DNA of 64,000 nt from Geothrix terrae (GCF_022808775.1 NZ_JAKZLA010000003.1:539373-603372); one strand, 5' to 3'; shown: positions 56,156-63,734, counted from the stretch's first letter. Numbers and translations: made by a program. The notes: a model not told the origin generated them from the sequence alone.

Positions 56156-56440
56156 TCAATCGTAATCATGGGCTGTATCACACCATTGAACACCATCTTG
56201 GATTGAACTCTTGCAACGCGCCTCATGCATAACCCCGTCTTCCCGGGAGTAAATGACGCGGTACTGGCGTTTATCATTCCTTAAAAGGAACCAACCAGAA
56301 GCAAATGGCGTCCAAATGACTTGAACATTCACCCAGCCTTTGTCCTTGGCTGCTTCCTGAATGGAATTCTTGTCAAAAAAATGTAGGCCGACACGAATAC
56401 CGAGACAGACAAGGAAAATGATGGCGGTGGATAGGTACAT
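56156..56440 (-). CDS. Single-pass membrane hypothetical protein (cassette gene 5)
   Basis: A 94-residue protein with an N-terminal membrane segment (STAIIFLVCLGIRVGLHFF) and a soluble domain containing aromatic strands (VNVQVIWTPFASGWFLLRND and RQYRVIYSREDGVMHEARCK) and two or three cysteines near the end. No family is recognised. Stop lies 3 bases from attC 5. Confidence 0.55.
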   Translation of the reverse strand: MYLSTAIIFLVCLGIRVGLHFFDKNSIQEAAKDKGWVNVQVIWTPFASGWFLLRNDKRQYRVIYSREDGVMHEARCKSSIQDGVQWCDTAHDYD

Positions 56441-56472
56441 GGATTCCTGGAGTCGCTAAAGATGTTTCAGAG

Positions 56473-56596
56473 CCCTAACGAATGAAGCTAACCGGCCCCG
56501 CCTGCACCGAGGCGCTATGCGGAGCCGAGGAAGCGAGATGAAGAGAAAGAGCGGAAGGCAATGCAGGCGGGGTCCGAGTTGAGCGAGAGGTTAGGC
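56473..56596 (-). other. attC: attC 6
   Basis: R' CCCTAAC 56473-56479 (first base off), R'' GTTAGGC 56590-56596. Confidence 0.9.
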
Positions 56597-56670
56597 TGTG
56601 ACATACCTTGGATTGAGAAGGGCTCGAACGGGACGGCCAGTTGGGTGGGCAGGCCAAATTAGACAAGAGA

Positions 56671-57105
56671 TTAAGCTGGACGGGCTGGGAATTCGTTCAA
56701 GATTTCGTTCAGATCGTGAATTGCCAAGGGAAGATACGTTTGGTCGACCTGGAAAGCGAATTCTAGCTTATTTCCGATCCCAGCCTGGTCTAGAACACGG
56801 CCAGAGACTTCCACTCCGCCGCGACCATTACCAGTCATTGAAAACTCAATTTGACCTTCCATGGTTTCAAACTTGGCTTCACCACTGAGAGTTTTGTAAA
56901 GAGCAGAAAGCTGTTCTAAAAAGGAGGTAAAGTCTGTTGTGAAAAGTGAGAGCCCAAATTCCCCTGAAAATGAGCCGACCGAAATTTTGACTCTCGAAGT
57001 GAGCCAGTTGTCGTCGTAAAACTCTCCGGAAGCAGATCTCTCGTAGCCCAATACGGTGATGGAGAATTGTTCGCGTTCTTGATTGCCGATTGAGAGCGTC
57101 TTCAC
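56671..57105 (-). CDS. WapI-type immunity-like protein (cassette gene 6)
   Basis: A 144-residue protein of alternating strands and two short helices. The layout (LGYERSASGEFYDDNWLTSRV, LSLFTTDFTSFLEQLSALY, then FETMEGQIEFSMTGNGRGGVEVSG, and FAFQVDQTYLPLAIHDL with a final FP) matches the WapI-family immunity proteins, which neutralise polymorphic contact-toxin tips. No toxin gene is next to it, so it may be an orphan immunity gene. The match is by remembered pattern only. A 74-bp gap separates its stop from attC 6. Confidence 0.6.
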   Translation of the reverse strand: MKTLSIGNQEREQFSITVLGYERSASGEFYDDNWLTSRVKISVGSFSGEFGLSLFTTDFTSFLEQLSALYKTLSGEAKFETMEGQIEFSMTGNGRGGVEVSGRVLDQAGIGNKLEFAFQVDQTYLPLAIHDLNEILNEFPARPA

Positions 57106-57111
57106 GGTGAA

Positions 57112-57235
57112 GCCTAACGAATGGGGCTAACCGGCCGCGCCTGCACCGAGACGATGAGCGGAGCCGAGGAAGCAGGGAGATGAAAGAGAGCGGAAGACAA
57201 TGCAGGCGGGGTCCGAGTTGAGCTAGGGGTTAGGC
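57112..57235 (-). other. attC: attC 7
   Basis: R' GCCTAAC 57112-57118, R'' GTTAGGC 57229-57235. Confidence 0.92.
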
Positions 57236-57652
57236 GCCAGAGCAAAGTGATTTATGCAAAAAATGGCGTGTGTGCTGGCCACCAAACCCTGGCAAATGGC
57301 CGACCTCTTGATAACCAAGTTTTTGGTAGAAACCGAGGGCTTGAAAGCTGAACGTATCGAGACGTGCGTTTTTGCAGCCACGCTTAATTGCTTCTGATTC
57401 GGCCATTGCCATTAGCTTTGAGGCTAACCCGGTTTTGCGATGCTCGTCATGAACCCAGAGGAATAAGACTTCGAGGTACTGCCAGTTTGTCCGACCTGTT
57501 AGTCCGCCAATAATAATTCCATCACCATCACGGGCAAATACACACAGACTTCTTTGATCCCGTACGATAAATCGAGAGTTGTACGCATGAACCTGCGCAA
57601 TGACGAAGGCTTCGTCTTGTTCCCTTGGTGTGTCTGTTAGCTCGATATTCAT
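57230..57652 (-). CDS. GNAT-family acetyltransferase (cassette gene 7)
   Basis: A 140-residue GNAT protein from ATG 57652, five bases from the next attC. The acetyl-CoA-binding region is LEVLFLWVHDEHRKTGLASKLMAMAESEAIKRGC, with Q/R-x-x-G-x-A like HRKTGLA near 75-82, and the C-terminal strand-helix FSFQALGFYQKLGYQEVG is typical. Its substrate cannot be told; cassette GNATs include aminoglycoside and other small-molecule acetylators. The stop is in attC 7 R''. Confidence 0.85.
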   Translation of the reverse strand: MNIELTDTPREQDEAFVIAQVHAYNSRFIVRDQRSLCVFARDGDGIIIGGLTGRTNWQYLEVLFLWVHDEHRKTGLASKLMAMAESEAIKRGCKNARLDTFSFQALGFYQKLGYQEVGHLPGFGGQHTRHFLHKSLCSGA

Positions 57653-57657
57653 TGGGC

Positions 57658-57781
57658 GCCTAACGATCGAAGGTAACCGGCCCAACCGCAGCCGGCCCGT
57701 GAGAGGAGAACGGAAGTCCGAACCACCACGGGAGAGCGGAAGGCAGGTGCGGTTGGGTCCGAGTTGAGCGCAAGGTTAGGC
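57658..57781 (-). other. attC: attC 8 (type B)
   Basis: R' GCCTAAC 57658-57664, R'' GTTAGGC 57775-57781. Inner sequence differs from the main type (GATCGAAGGTAACCGGCCC) and is shared only with attC 14. Confidence 0.9.
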
Positions 57782-57958
57782 CGAGCCCTCAGCTCTGCTG
57801 TGGCATAAACCGAGGCGATGGGAAAACCGAGCGGAGATTGGAAAGAGCGACCTGTGGCTTGCCACCATGAACGCACGCCCGCCAAGAAATCAGAAGCAGA
57901 ACGGCTGAACAGGCGGATTTGCAGGCCGAATGGAAATCAGACAGGCCTGCTTCTCGAG
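57782..57958 (-). other. Gene-less cassette 8 (177 bp)
   Basis: Between attC 8 and attC 9. No frame longer than about 35 codons stays within the insert. About 13 substitutions separate it from the 177-bp insert at 60811-60987, so they are copies of one cassette. It may carry a small RNA or promoter. Confidence 0.7.
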
Positions 57959-58082
57959 GCCTAACGAATGAAGCTAACCGGACCCGCCTGCACCGAGGCG
58001 ATGAGCGGAGCCGAGGAAGCAAAATAATGAGAGAGAGCGGAAGACAATGCAGGCGGGGTCCGAGTTGAGCTAAGGGTTAGAC
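57959..58082 (-). other. attC: attC 9
   Basis: R' GCCTAAC 57959-57965, R'' GTTAGAC 58076-58082. Confidence 0.92.
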
Positions 58083-58558
58083 CGCGCCGGAAGGGCAATT
58101 CCTTCAGCTGCGGCGCGAATCTCGAGTAGATGACGAGGGAGTGAGTGCAAAGGTTCAAGTGCAAGGGATTGTATTCTGCGTTTGCCAAGGCGTTGATCTA
58201 GAACTGCGAGGGACATAACGAGGGGGTCTGAGTCAGATAGGGCCTGCTCGATAGATAGTTCATGAATGAACCGCCAGCAGCTTTGATAGGCGTCCTGGCG
58301 GCTCATTTCGCCGTACTCGACAAATTGCGCTTCGTGCTTCTTAGTTGAAGAGGCGGGCGTTTGCCTACCAGCCCTTTCATCAGCCAACTTCAAGTAGTGA
58401 GCGCGAGTGCAGAAGTTCGCGATGACATCGCCATCGAGAGTGATCCAGGCATGTCCACAGGAACAATTCCCGTAGGCAGTGCTATGGATGGAGACTCTCT
58501 TGCCGAGTGACTCAGCGAACCGGGATTCAATGAGGCTTCGTAATTTGGACCATTGCAC
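58070..58558 (-). CDS. Hypothetical protein (cassette gene 9)
   Basis: A 162-residue soluble protein ending with a TAG inside attC 9. The N terminus (MQWSKLRSLIESRFAESLG) is followed by a Cys-His pair region, CSCGHAWITLDGDVIANFCTRAH, and the C-terminal half is helical, with LALEPLHSLPRHLLEIRAA. The W-S-K-L opening plus the G-WITLDG strand recalls a family common in integron cassettes, but I cannot confirm a name. Function unknown. Confidence 0.6.
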   Translation of the reverse strand: MQWSKLRSLIESRFAESLGKRVSIHSTAYGNCSCGHAWITLDGDVIANFCTRAHYLKLADERAGRQTPASSTKKHEAQFVEYGEMSRQDAYQSCWRFIHELSIEQALSDSDPLVMSLAVLDQRLGKRRIQSLALEPLHSLPRHLLEIRAAAEGIALPARSNP

Positions 58559-58579
58559 GGGTAGGAGTCCCTGGAAGCG

Positions 58580-58703
58580 GGCTAACGAATGAAGCTAACC
58601 GGACCCGCCTGCACCGAGGCGATGAGCGGAGCCGAGGAAGCGAGAAGCTGAGAGAGAGCGGAAGACAATGCAGGCGGGGTCCGAGTTGAGCTAAGGGTTA
58701 GGC
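58580..58703 (-). other. attC: attC 10
   Basis: R' GGCTAAC 58580-58586 (second base off), R'' GTTAGGC 58697-58703. Confidence 0.9.
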
Positions 58704-58723
58704 CGATATGTGCCCGTGCGCCG

Positions 58724-59065
58724 TTAGGACTGCGGGTCGAACCCGAAGACGCGTAGCTCTTGGTCACAGCGGCAAGCCTTGGCGATCCGTGCGGCCCAGG
58801 CGATGGCCTCCTCGCGAGAGGGCAGGTCGAGCACGGTGAACCCACCATCGAGCCTAGGCCCCCAGGGGTAGCCGCCCAAAGCGACCGAGCCATCGGCCGA
58901 AATGAGCACTGGCGCCACATCTTCATCGATGCCACCGCCGAAGATGTAAACGCCGGCGATCTTCGCCTCTTCTATCACGGCATGCGCATCGCGGCCTACC
59001 GCCTCCAACTCGCCGGTTGGAACGACCATCGCAGCACTGGGGAAGGAGATCAGGTATTTGGCCAT
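58724..59065 (-). CDS. YCII-domain protein (cassette gene 10)
   Basis: A 113-residue YCII/DGPF-type alpha-beta protein. The family pattern is visible: MAKYLISFPSAAM start, an EEAKIAGVYIFGGGIDED helix-strand with the conserved His-Asp-like region, and ALGGYPWGPRLDGGFTVLDL (usual ...DGPFAEtKE...GGFyi). Members occur as small dehydratase-like or sigma-factor-associated proteins. The likely substrate is unknown. The stop is 20 bases from R'' of attC 10. Confidence 0.75.
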   Translation of the reverse strand: MAKYLISFPSAAMVVPTGELEAVGRDAHAVIEEAKIAGVYIFGGGIDEDVAPVLISADGSVALGGYPWGPRLDGGFTVLDLPSREEAIAWAARIAKACRCDQELRVFGFDPQS

Positions 59066-59110
59066 GGTGCTCCGTGCCTGGATCGATGATGGCTTTGAAG
59101 ATTGTGAGAG

Positions 59111-59234
59111 GCCTAACGAATGAAGCTAACCGGCCCCGCCTGCACCGAGGCGCTGAGCGGAGCCGAGTAAGCGAGAAGCTGAGAGAGAGCGGAAAACAAT
59201 GCAGGCGGGGTCCGGGTTGAGCGAGAGGTTAGAC
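59111..59234 (-). other. attC: attC 11
   Basis: R' GCCTAAC 59111-59117, R'' GTTAGAC 59228-59234. Confidence 0.92.
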
Positions 59235-59249
59235 GCCCAGCCGGCGGGT

Positions 59250-59690
59250 TCATTTCTTTGGCTCTCTGATGATGACTGGATCGCATTCGCCTGCTGTGTA
59301 GGCGGTTATTTCAACGAGTGAAGGGAGGACCATCTTAACTTCGTCAGGCAGTTTGGGATCGCATGGATTCTGGCGTACTACCGTGACTTTGAATGTGATC
59401 GTGAACTCCATCGGAGTATGGTCGGTGAACCTCCAGGATGAGAGTTGGGTTGGTAATTGGCGTTGAAGGATTGGCGGGCCTTCGGATTTTAGGAATTCCT
59501 TAATCTGATGACCATCGGTCTGAACCAGGAATTTAGCCGTACCACTGATGCCTGCAATCCGAGCTAGCGGAGGACAAGATGGGACTTTCATCTCAAGAAC
59601 GACGGGAAGTGTCTTCGGGGACTCCGCCCCGAAGATAACCAGGGAGATCAGCAACACAAAGATGACTGGGCGAAGGGTTGAGGTGGTCAT
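59250..59690 (-). CDS. Exported TonB C-terminal-like protein (cassette gene 11)
   Basis: A 146-residue protein with a signal peptide or anchor (LRPVIFVLLISLVIFGAES, about 6-24). The middle resembles a TonB C-terminal domain: VPSCPPLARIAGISGTAKFLVQTDGHQIKEF then QLSSWRFTDHTPMEFTITFKV. TonB-C domains transmit energy to outer-membrane transporters, but this protein lacks the long proline linker and is probably a stand-alone periplasmic module. Four cysteines are spaced along it. Confidence 0.6.
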   Translation of the reverse strand: MTTSTLRPVIFVLLISLVIFGAESPKTLPVVLEMKVPSCPPLARIAGISGTAKFLVQTDGHQIKEFLKSEGPPILQRQLPTQLSSWRFTDHTPMEFTITFKVTVVRQNPCDPKLPDEVKMVLPSLVEITAYTAGECDPVIIREPKK

Positions 59691-59705
59691 GGGGTTTTGG
59701 GTGGC

Positions 59706-59829
59706 GTCTAACGAATGAAGCTAAGCGGCCGCGCCTGCACCGAGGCGATGAACGGAGCCGGGATAGCGAGATGCTGAGAGAGAACGGAAGGCAATGCAGG
59801 CGGGGTCCGACTTGAGCGGAGGGTTAGGC
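59706..59829 (-). other. attC: attC 12 (variant arms)
   Basis: R' GTCTAAC 59706-59712, R'' GTTAGGC 59823-59829. Shares CTAAGCGGCCGCGCC, the GATAGCGA stretch and CCGACTTGAGC with attC 16, different from other sites. Confidence 0.9.
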
Positions 59830-59835
59830 GATTGT

Positions 59836-60084
59836 TCAATGCCGGTTTCCGAAAGTGAAGACCACGAAGACGAATCCGGACAGAAGAACTGGAAGGAAAA
59901 AAAAGAAAACTACGCCCCAATAAAGGACCGGATTTTCAGATCTGAGGATCACTCGATCAAAGAAAACAAGACGCTTCAATTTCAATAAAACGGTTACCCC
60001 AGTCCCAAAAATGAGGAAGGCGAGGCCACTAAAGTAGCGGGTACTCTCAATTTCTGAAAAGAGAAGGCCGAGAGTGGGAAGCAT
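59836..60084 (-). CDS. Two-pass small membrane protein (cassette gene 12)
   Basis: An 82-residue protein with two or three hydrophobic segments (FSGLAFLIFGTGVTVLLKL, VLYWGVVFFFFLPVLLSG and following) joined by a basic loop (KRLVFFDRVILRSENP). No family is recognised. It ends six bases from R'' of attC 12 and starts nine bases from the next attC. Confidence 0.55.
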   Translation of the reverse strand: MLPTLGLLFSEIESTRYFSGLAFLIFGTGVTVLLKLKRLVFFDRVILRSENPVLYWGVVFFFFLPVLLSGFVFVVFTFGNRH

Positions 60085-60093
60085 CGTAGGATC

Positions 60094-60218
60094 GCCTAAC
60101 GAATGAAGCTAACCGGGCCACGCCTGCGCCGAGGCGCTGAGCGGAGCCGAGGAAGCGAGAAGTTGAGAGAGAGCGGAAGGCAATGCAGGCGGGGTCCGAG
60201 TTGAGCTAGGGGTTAGGC
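60094..60218 (-). other. attC: attC 13
   Basis: R' GCCTAAC 60094-60100, R'' GTTAGGC 60212-60218; 125 bp. Confidence 0.92.
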
Positions 60219-60243
60219 CGAAAGCGTCGGCCGAATTTGGGGT

Positions 60244-60666
60244 TTAATTTTCTGATTCAAGATTTATTGGGGCAATCCCGCGGTTGTTGGGTTCCATTGA
60301 AAATTGAGCTTGCCATGTGCCGCCCTCATCTTGATCAACAAGAATGAAGTTCCACATATTATTCGTTGGGTACAGTGTGAACCTGCCATTCCTGCCACTC
60401 AAAACCAGAGGCCATTTATTGATTGTGGACTTCACCTGGCTTGAACTTGAGTTGACCGAGTACTGAACCTGCCAGAGCCGCCCATTCTGAGTGTCAAGTT
60501 CAATGAAGGTCCAGACATTCTCCGTTTTGAATAATCGGAATCTCGGTTCCGGAGTTCCGGATGTTTGAATGGCCTGGCTCGGAGCTGGTAGTTCCTTCCT
60601 TGCTTGGGCCTGGAGGATTACTGGGGACAAGATTGAGAGCAGAAATACAGCACATCGCTTTGTCAT
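60244..60666 (-). CDS. Secreted protein with two internal repeats (cassette gene 13)
   Basis: A 140-residue exported protein with a signal peptide (CAVFLLSILSPVILQAQA, about 5-22). The mature part has two similar units of about 30-45 residues: RFRLFKTENVWTFIELDTQ with GRLWQVQYSV, and RFTLYPTNNMWNFILVDQD with GTWQAQFSM. Each has the same F/Y-W-F-I-D order, suggesting duplicated beta-hairpins, perhaps a beta-propeller-like blade pair. Function unknown. Confidence 0.6.
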   Translation of the reverse strand: MTKRCAVFLLSILSPVILQAQARKELPAPSQAIQTSGTPEPRFRLFKTENVWTFIELDTQNGRLWQVQYSVNSSSSQVKSTINKWPLVLSGRNGRFTLYPTNNMWNFILVDQDEGGTWQAQFSMEPNNRGIAPINLESEN

Positions 60667-60686
60667 CTCCTGCTCCTATGAGTGAG

Positions 60687-60810
60687 GCCTAACGATCGAA
60701 GGTAACCGGCCCAACCGCAGCCGGACGATGAGAGGGGAACGGAAATCCCAGCCACCACGGGAGAGCGGAAGGCAAGGGCGGTTGGGTCCGAGTTGAGCGC
60801 AAGGTTAGGC
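60687..60810 (-). other. attC: attC 14 (type B)
   Basis: R' GCCTAAC 60687-60693, R'' GTTAGGC 60804-60810; sister of attC 8. Confidence 0.9.
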
Positions 60811-60987
60811 CGAGCCCTCAGCTTTGCTGTGGCATGAACCGATGCGATGGGAAAACCGAGCGGAGATTGGAAAGAGCGACATGGGGCTTGCCACCATGAA
60901 CGCATGCCCGCTAAGAAATCGGAAGCAGAACGGCCGAACAGGCGGATTTGCAGGCCGAACGGAAAGCGGACAGGCCTGCGTCTCGAG
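60811..60987 (-). other. Gene-less cassette 14 (177 bp), copy of cassette 8
   Basis: Same length as the insert at 57782-57958, and about 13 substitutions distinguish the two. No frame is conserved as a convincing protein in both. Confidence 0.7.
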
Positions 60988-61111
60988 GCCTAACGAATGA
61001 AGCTAACCGGCCACGCCTGCACCGAAGCGATGAGCGGAGCCGAGGAAGCGAGAAGTTGAGAGAGAGCGAAAGGCAATGCAGGCGGGGTCCGAGTTGAGCG
61101 GAAGGTTAGGC
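60988..61111 (-). other. attC: attC 15
   Basis: R' GCCTAAC 60988-60994, R'' GTTAGGC 61105-61111. Confidence 0.92.
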
Positions 61112-61135
61112 CTTTAGCGGGGCGCTGGAACTTGA

Positions 61136-61624
61136 TCATTTTGAATAATCTTTATCTTCCATCTTGGAATTTATGTACTCCTGGGCTTGTTCGTAGGAAT
61201 TCGTATAGGTTTTGAAGGTCAGGAACCGCTTCACGCCATCCTTGCTTTCAGTGAAGGCCAGGAGTTCTTTCGTCTGCCCGTCGTAGAGATAGGACGCCAT
61301 GAATTTCCCGCTGAGGTCAGCACTTTGAACAGTGAGTTCAACGAAGCAGCGATTCGTCTTTGGATCGTAGTGAGAGACTTGACTCTGCGTTAGTGCGCGA
61401 CCCACAAAGTTTTCATTCAAAAGCCTTACGCCGAACTCACCACATTCGGTGCGCAGGTGGAAGACTTCGGTTGCACTAGGTGGTCTTTGAGATTCTGGCG
61501 CCCCCTCCGATTTTGTCTTCTCTCCTTGTTTCTGGCCGAAGGGTAGGTGATCACAGCTGAAAAGCAACGGAACCATCAGGACTAGGCCGACCACGTGAGG
61601 GACAAATCTGCGAGATAAGCTCAT
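61136..61624 (-). CDS. Lipoprotein (cassette gene 15)
   Basis: A 162-residue lipoprotein: basic start, hydrophobic core (HVVGLVLMVPLLFSC) with lipobox LFSC, Cys24. The linker is lysine/glutamate/proline rich to about residue 50. The mature domain (VFHLRTECGEFGVRLLNENF to SYLYDGQTKELLAFTES) is beta-rich with one cysteine pair-like Cys58/Cys92. It is probably periplasmic, on the outer membrane. No family is recognised. Confidence 0.65.
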   Translation of the reverse strand: MSLSRRFVPHVVGLVLMVPLLFSCDHLPFGQKQGEKTKSEGAPESQRPPSATEVFHLRTECGEFGVRLLNENFVGRALTQSQVSHYDPKTNRCFVELTVQSADLSGKFMASYLYDGQTKELLAFTESKDGVKRFLTFKTYTNSYEQAQEYINSKMEDKDYSK

Positions 61625-61672
61625 GGATTTTCCTTTGTGGGTACCTAATGGGGTACTGCCCGGGTTCTAAAG

Positions 61673-61796
61673 GCCTAACGAGTGAAGCTAAGCGGCCGCG
61701 CCTGCGCCGAGGCGATGAGCGGAGCCGAGATAGCGAAATGATGAGAGAGAACGGAAGGCAATGCAGGCGGGGTCCGACTTGAGCGGAGGGTTAGGC
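61673..61796 (-). other. attC: attC 16 (variant arms)
   Basis: R' GCCTAAC 61673-61679, R'' GTTAGGC 61790-61796; same variant arms as attC 12. Confidence 0.9.
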
Positions 61797-61829
61797 AGAG
61801 TGGGATGAGCGATGGATTTTGCTGTGCCA

Positions 61830-62684
61830 TTACTCTTGCCTTGGGGTCTCTAATTCGACGAACCAAGGCTCTGGATTGGTTAAGTAGAAATTTTTCTTTA
61901 GCTCAATAATCATGGGGGCAAAATGTGATGCTTTGTTCGCTGCGGCGGAAATCACTTCTCTATTTTGTATGGGAGCTTCATTAATAAGCGCAAACAGCGC
62001 ATCCGGATATTCTTCAAGTTTAATTAGGTGTAAATTACTAAGTTTTTGTTGATATTCAGAAATAAGGCGGGATTCCTCAATGTACTTCATAAATTTTTCG
62101 TCATGAGGGTTTATGGGGCTCTTTGACTGATTCGCTTGGTGGAGATGGCGCAGTTCCTCGTTGCATGTGTTACATATGGGCGATGTAATAACACGGGCTA
62201 AATCAAAGCATGAGATCCTGGCCCAGGGCTTTAATGCCTCCTCAATCGTCGTATTCTCGGAACCAATTGAAAGGAGGATTCTCCGGACCTTCTGCGCAAG
62301 GGCGTATGCCTCACGGGTTGAGATTCCTGTTCCCCACCGCCCAACTTTACTTGTAATACTTACTAGAGATGCGCCTGTTACTTCTGCAAGATTTTTGAGC
62401 TGATTCAAAACTTCATCAGCTTGTTCGATCTTTTTATCTAATTTCTTGGTTTTAGCTTCAATTCCCAAACCCTTGAGAGATTCAAAGCGATCAATTGTCG
62501 CCGCGAGAAAAAGTAATAAGGCAATGGCTGTGAAGCTTGTCGACTTGGTGGCTTCACCTTTAATTGCAAATAGACAACCAACAAGAATATTAACGATTCC
62601 GGCTGCTAGGAGAATCCAATTGGTCATTGCAAACAGGCGATTCTGATCCTCTTTGCCACTGTTTTCTCTAGACTTGGGTTCCAT
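61830..62684 (-). CDS. Two-segment membrane protein with coiled coil (cassette gene 16)
   Basis: A 284-residue protein, the largest in the array and visibly AT-richer than the rest. Two membrane segments (NWILLAAGIVNILVGCLFAI, about 22-41, and STSFTAIALLLFLAATID, about 48-65) are followed by a heptad stretch (AKTKKLDKKIEQADEVLNQL) and then a helical cytoplasmic region to the end, with CNTCNEELRHLHQ near 165-180. No enzymatic motif is recognised. The topology resembles small sensors or effector platforms; role unknown. Confidence 0.65.
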   Translation of the reverse strand: MEPKSRENSGKEDQNRLFAMTNWILLAAGIVNILVGCLFAIKGEATKSTSFTAIALLLFLAATIDRFESLKGLGIEAKTKKLDKKIEQADEVLNQLKNLAEVTGASLVSITSKVGRWGTGISTREAYALAQKVRRILLSIGSENTTIEEALKPWARISCFDLARVITSPICNTCNEELRHLHQANQSKSPINPHDEKFMKYIEESRLISEYQQKLSNLHLIKLEEYPDALFALINEAPIQNREVISAAANKASHFAPMIIELKKNFYLTNPEPWFVELETPRQE

Positions 62685-62734
62685 GTCAAAGCCTCAAGTG
62701 GTGAGTGATTGGATCATACTCCGTTACAAACGAT

Positions 62735-62858
62735 GCCTAACGAACAGAGCTAACCGGCCACGCCTGCACCGAGACGCTGAACGGAGCCGAGGAAGCGAGA
62801 ATTTGAGAGAGAGCGGAAGGCAATGCAGGCGGGGTCCGAGTTGAGCGAGAGGTTAGGC
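62735..62858 (-). other. attC: attC 17
   Basis: R' GCCTAAC 62735-62741, R'' GTTAGGC 62852-62858; GAACAGAGC replaces the usual GAATGAAGC. Confidence 0.92.
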
Positions 62859-63221
62859 ACCCCACGAAACTGAAGCCCACCCGAGCTGCCGAGAGCCTGG
62901 ATGAGAACGGACGAAGGGGATGCCGCCCAATCAAAGAAGCCGGTTGGAGCGGACGAGCCCAAAGGCAAAGAACTGAGGCGGATTGCGCCAAAGATGGAGC
63001 GAGTTGAGGAACGGCGGAGCCAGGATGCCACGGGAAGTCGCTGGATTCACCACCAGGCCCGCAGGAGAGCGGTGCTGGTGTGCAGCAGCGCAAGCCCGCC
63101 ATTCAGGAGAAGCATGAGCCACCAGGCCACAGAGATTCACGACTGGCGAAGCCAGAGCGCTGAACCTGAAACCCGATTGAGAAGGACCAGACCCGGAAGA
63201 CGAAGGGAAAGCGCCGAGTGT
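62859..63221 (-). other. Gene-poor cassette 17 (363 bp)
   Basis: The insert holds overlapping frames on both strands of 60-110 codons but none shows a start near R', a ribosome binding site, or natural-looking protein composition (low-complexity Arg/Ser/Pro). Promoter, RNA gene or decayed gene are possible. Base composition differs from adjacent cassettes. Confidence 0.5.
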
Positions 63222-63345
63222 GCCTAACGGATGGAGCTAACCGGACCCGCCTGCACCGAGGCACTGAACGGAGCCGAGGAAGCGAGTAGCTGAGAGAGAG
63301 CGAAAGACAATGCAGGCGGGGTCCGAGTTGAGCTGAGGGTTAGGC
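63222..63345 (-). other. attC: attC 18
   Basis: R' GCCTAAC 63222-63228, R'' GTTAGGC 63339-63345. Confidence 0.92.
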
Positions 63346-63606
63346 GTGTGACGAAAAGATGAAATGTTTGAGTAAATAGATTATTGCCGGAAGCCAAAGG
63401 AAGAGAGAGATGAGGCAAAAGCCCAAACCCGCATAAATAGCTCCACTTCCACGATGGGTTACTAGTGGTGCGCCTCTGTTAGGCCTTAGACGGATCTCTC
63501 GTTTGATAATTGCCTTCATACCGACTACGAACAAAGTAATTCCAACCGCGCAACCGAGAAGCGCAAATCCAGGTGTAGGTGGGCTGGTGCTTGGAGTGTA
63601 GAGCAT
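63340..63606 (-). CDS. Two-pass membrane hypothetical protein (cassette gene 18)
   Basis: An 88-residue protein with two hydrophobic segments (GFALLGCAVGITLFVVGM and IYAGLGFCLISLFLWLPAIIYLL) and a basic loop between them (IIKREIRLRPNRG). The stop codon is within R'' of attC 18; the start is four bases from attC 19. No family recognised. Confidence 0.58.
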   Translation of the reverse strand: MLYTPSTSPPTPGFALLGCAVGITLFVVGMKAIIKREIRLRPNRGAPLVTHRGSGAIYAGLGFCLISLFLWLPAIIYLLKHFIFSSHA

Positions 63607-63609
63607 GAC

Positions 63610-63734
63610 GCCTAACGAATGAAGCTAACCGGGCCCCGCCTGCACCGAGATGCTGAGCGGAGCCGAGGAAGCGAGATGTTGAGAGAGAGCGAAAGGCAAT
63701 GCAGGCGGGGTCCAGGTTGAGCGGAAGGTTAGGC
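63610..63734 (-). other. attC: attC 19
   Basis: R' GCCTAAC 63610-63616, R'' GTTAGGC 63728-63734; 125 bp. Right-most complete site. Confidence 0.92.

Noticed and set aside
62901..63227. 108-codon plus-strand frame in cassette 17
   Set aside because: It runs against the direction of all other cassette genes, ends inside attC 18 and has Arg/Ser/Glu-rich composition without a ribosome binding site.
54439..63418. Peptides of about 60-80 residues with LTLSSTRTPPALSSALSQ or LALNSDPACIAFRSL motifs repeated along the array
   Set aside because: They are read-through of attC itself in one or another frame, not proteins of the cassettes.
53882..63734. CRISPR array
   Set aside because: The repeats are regularly alike but about 124 bp long with long, unequal inserts containing genes and paired inner arms; they are attC sites.
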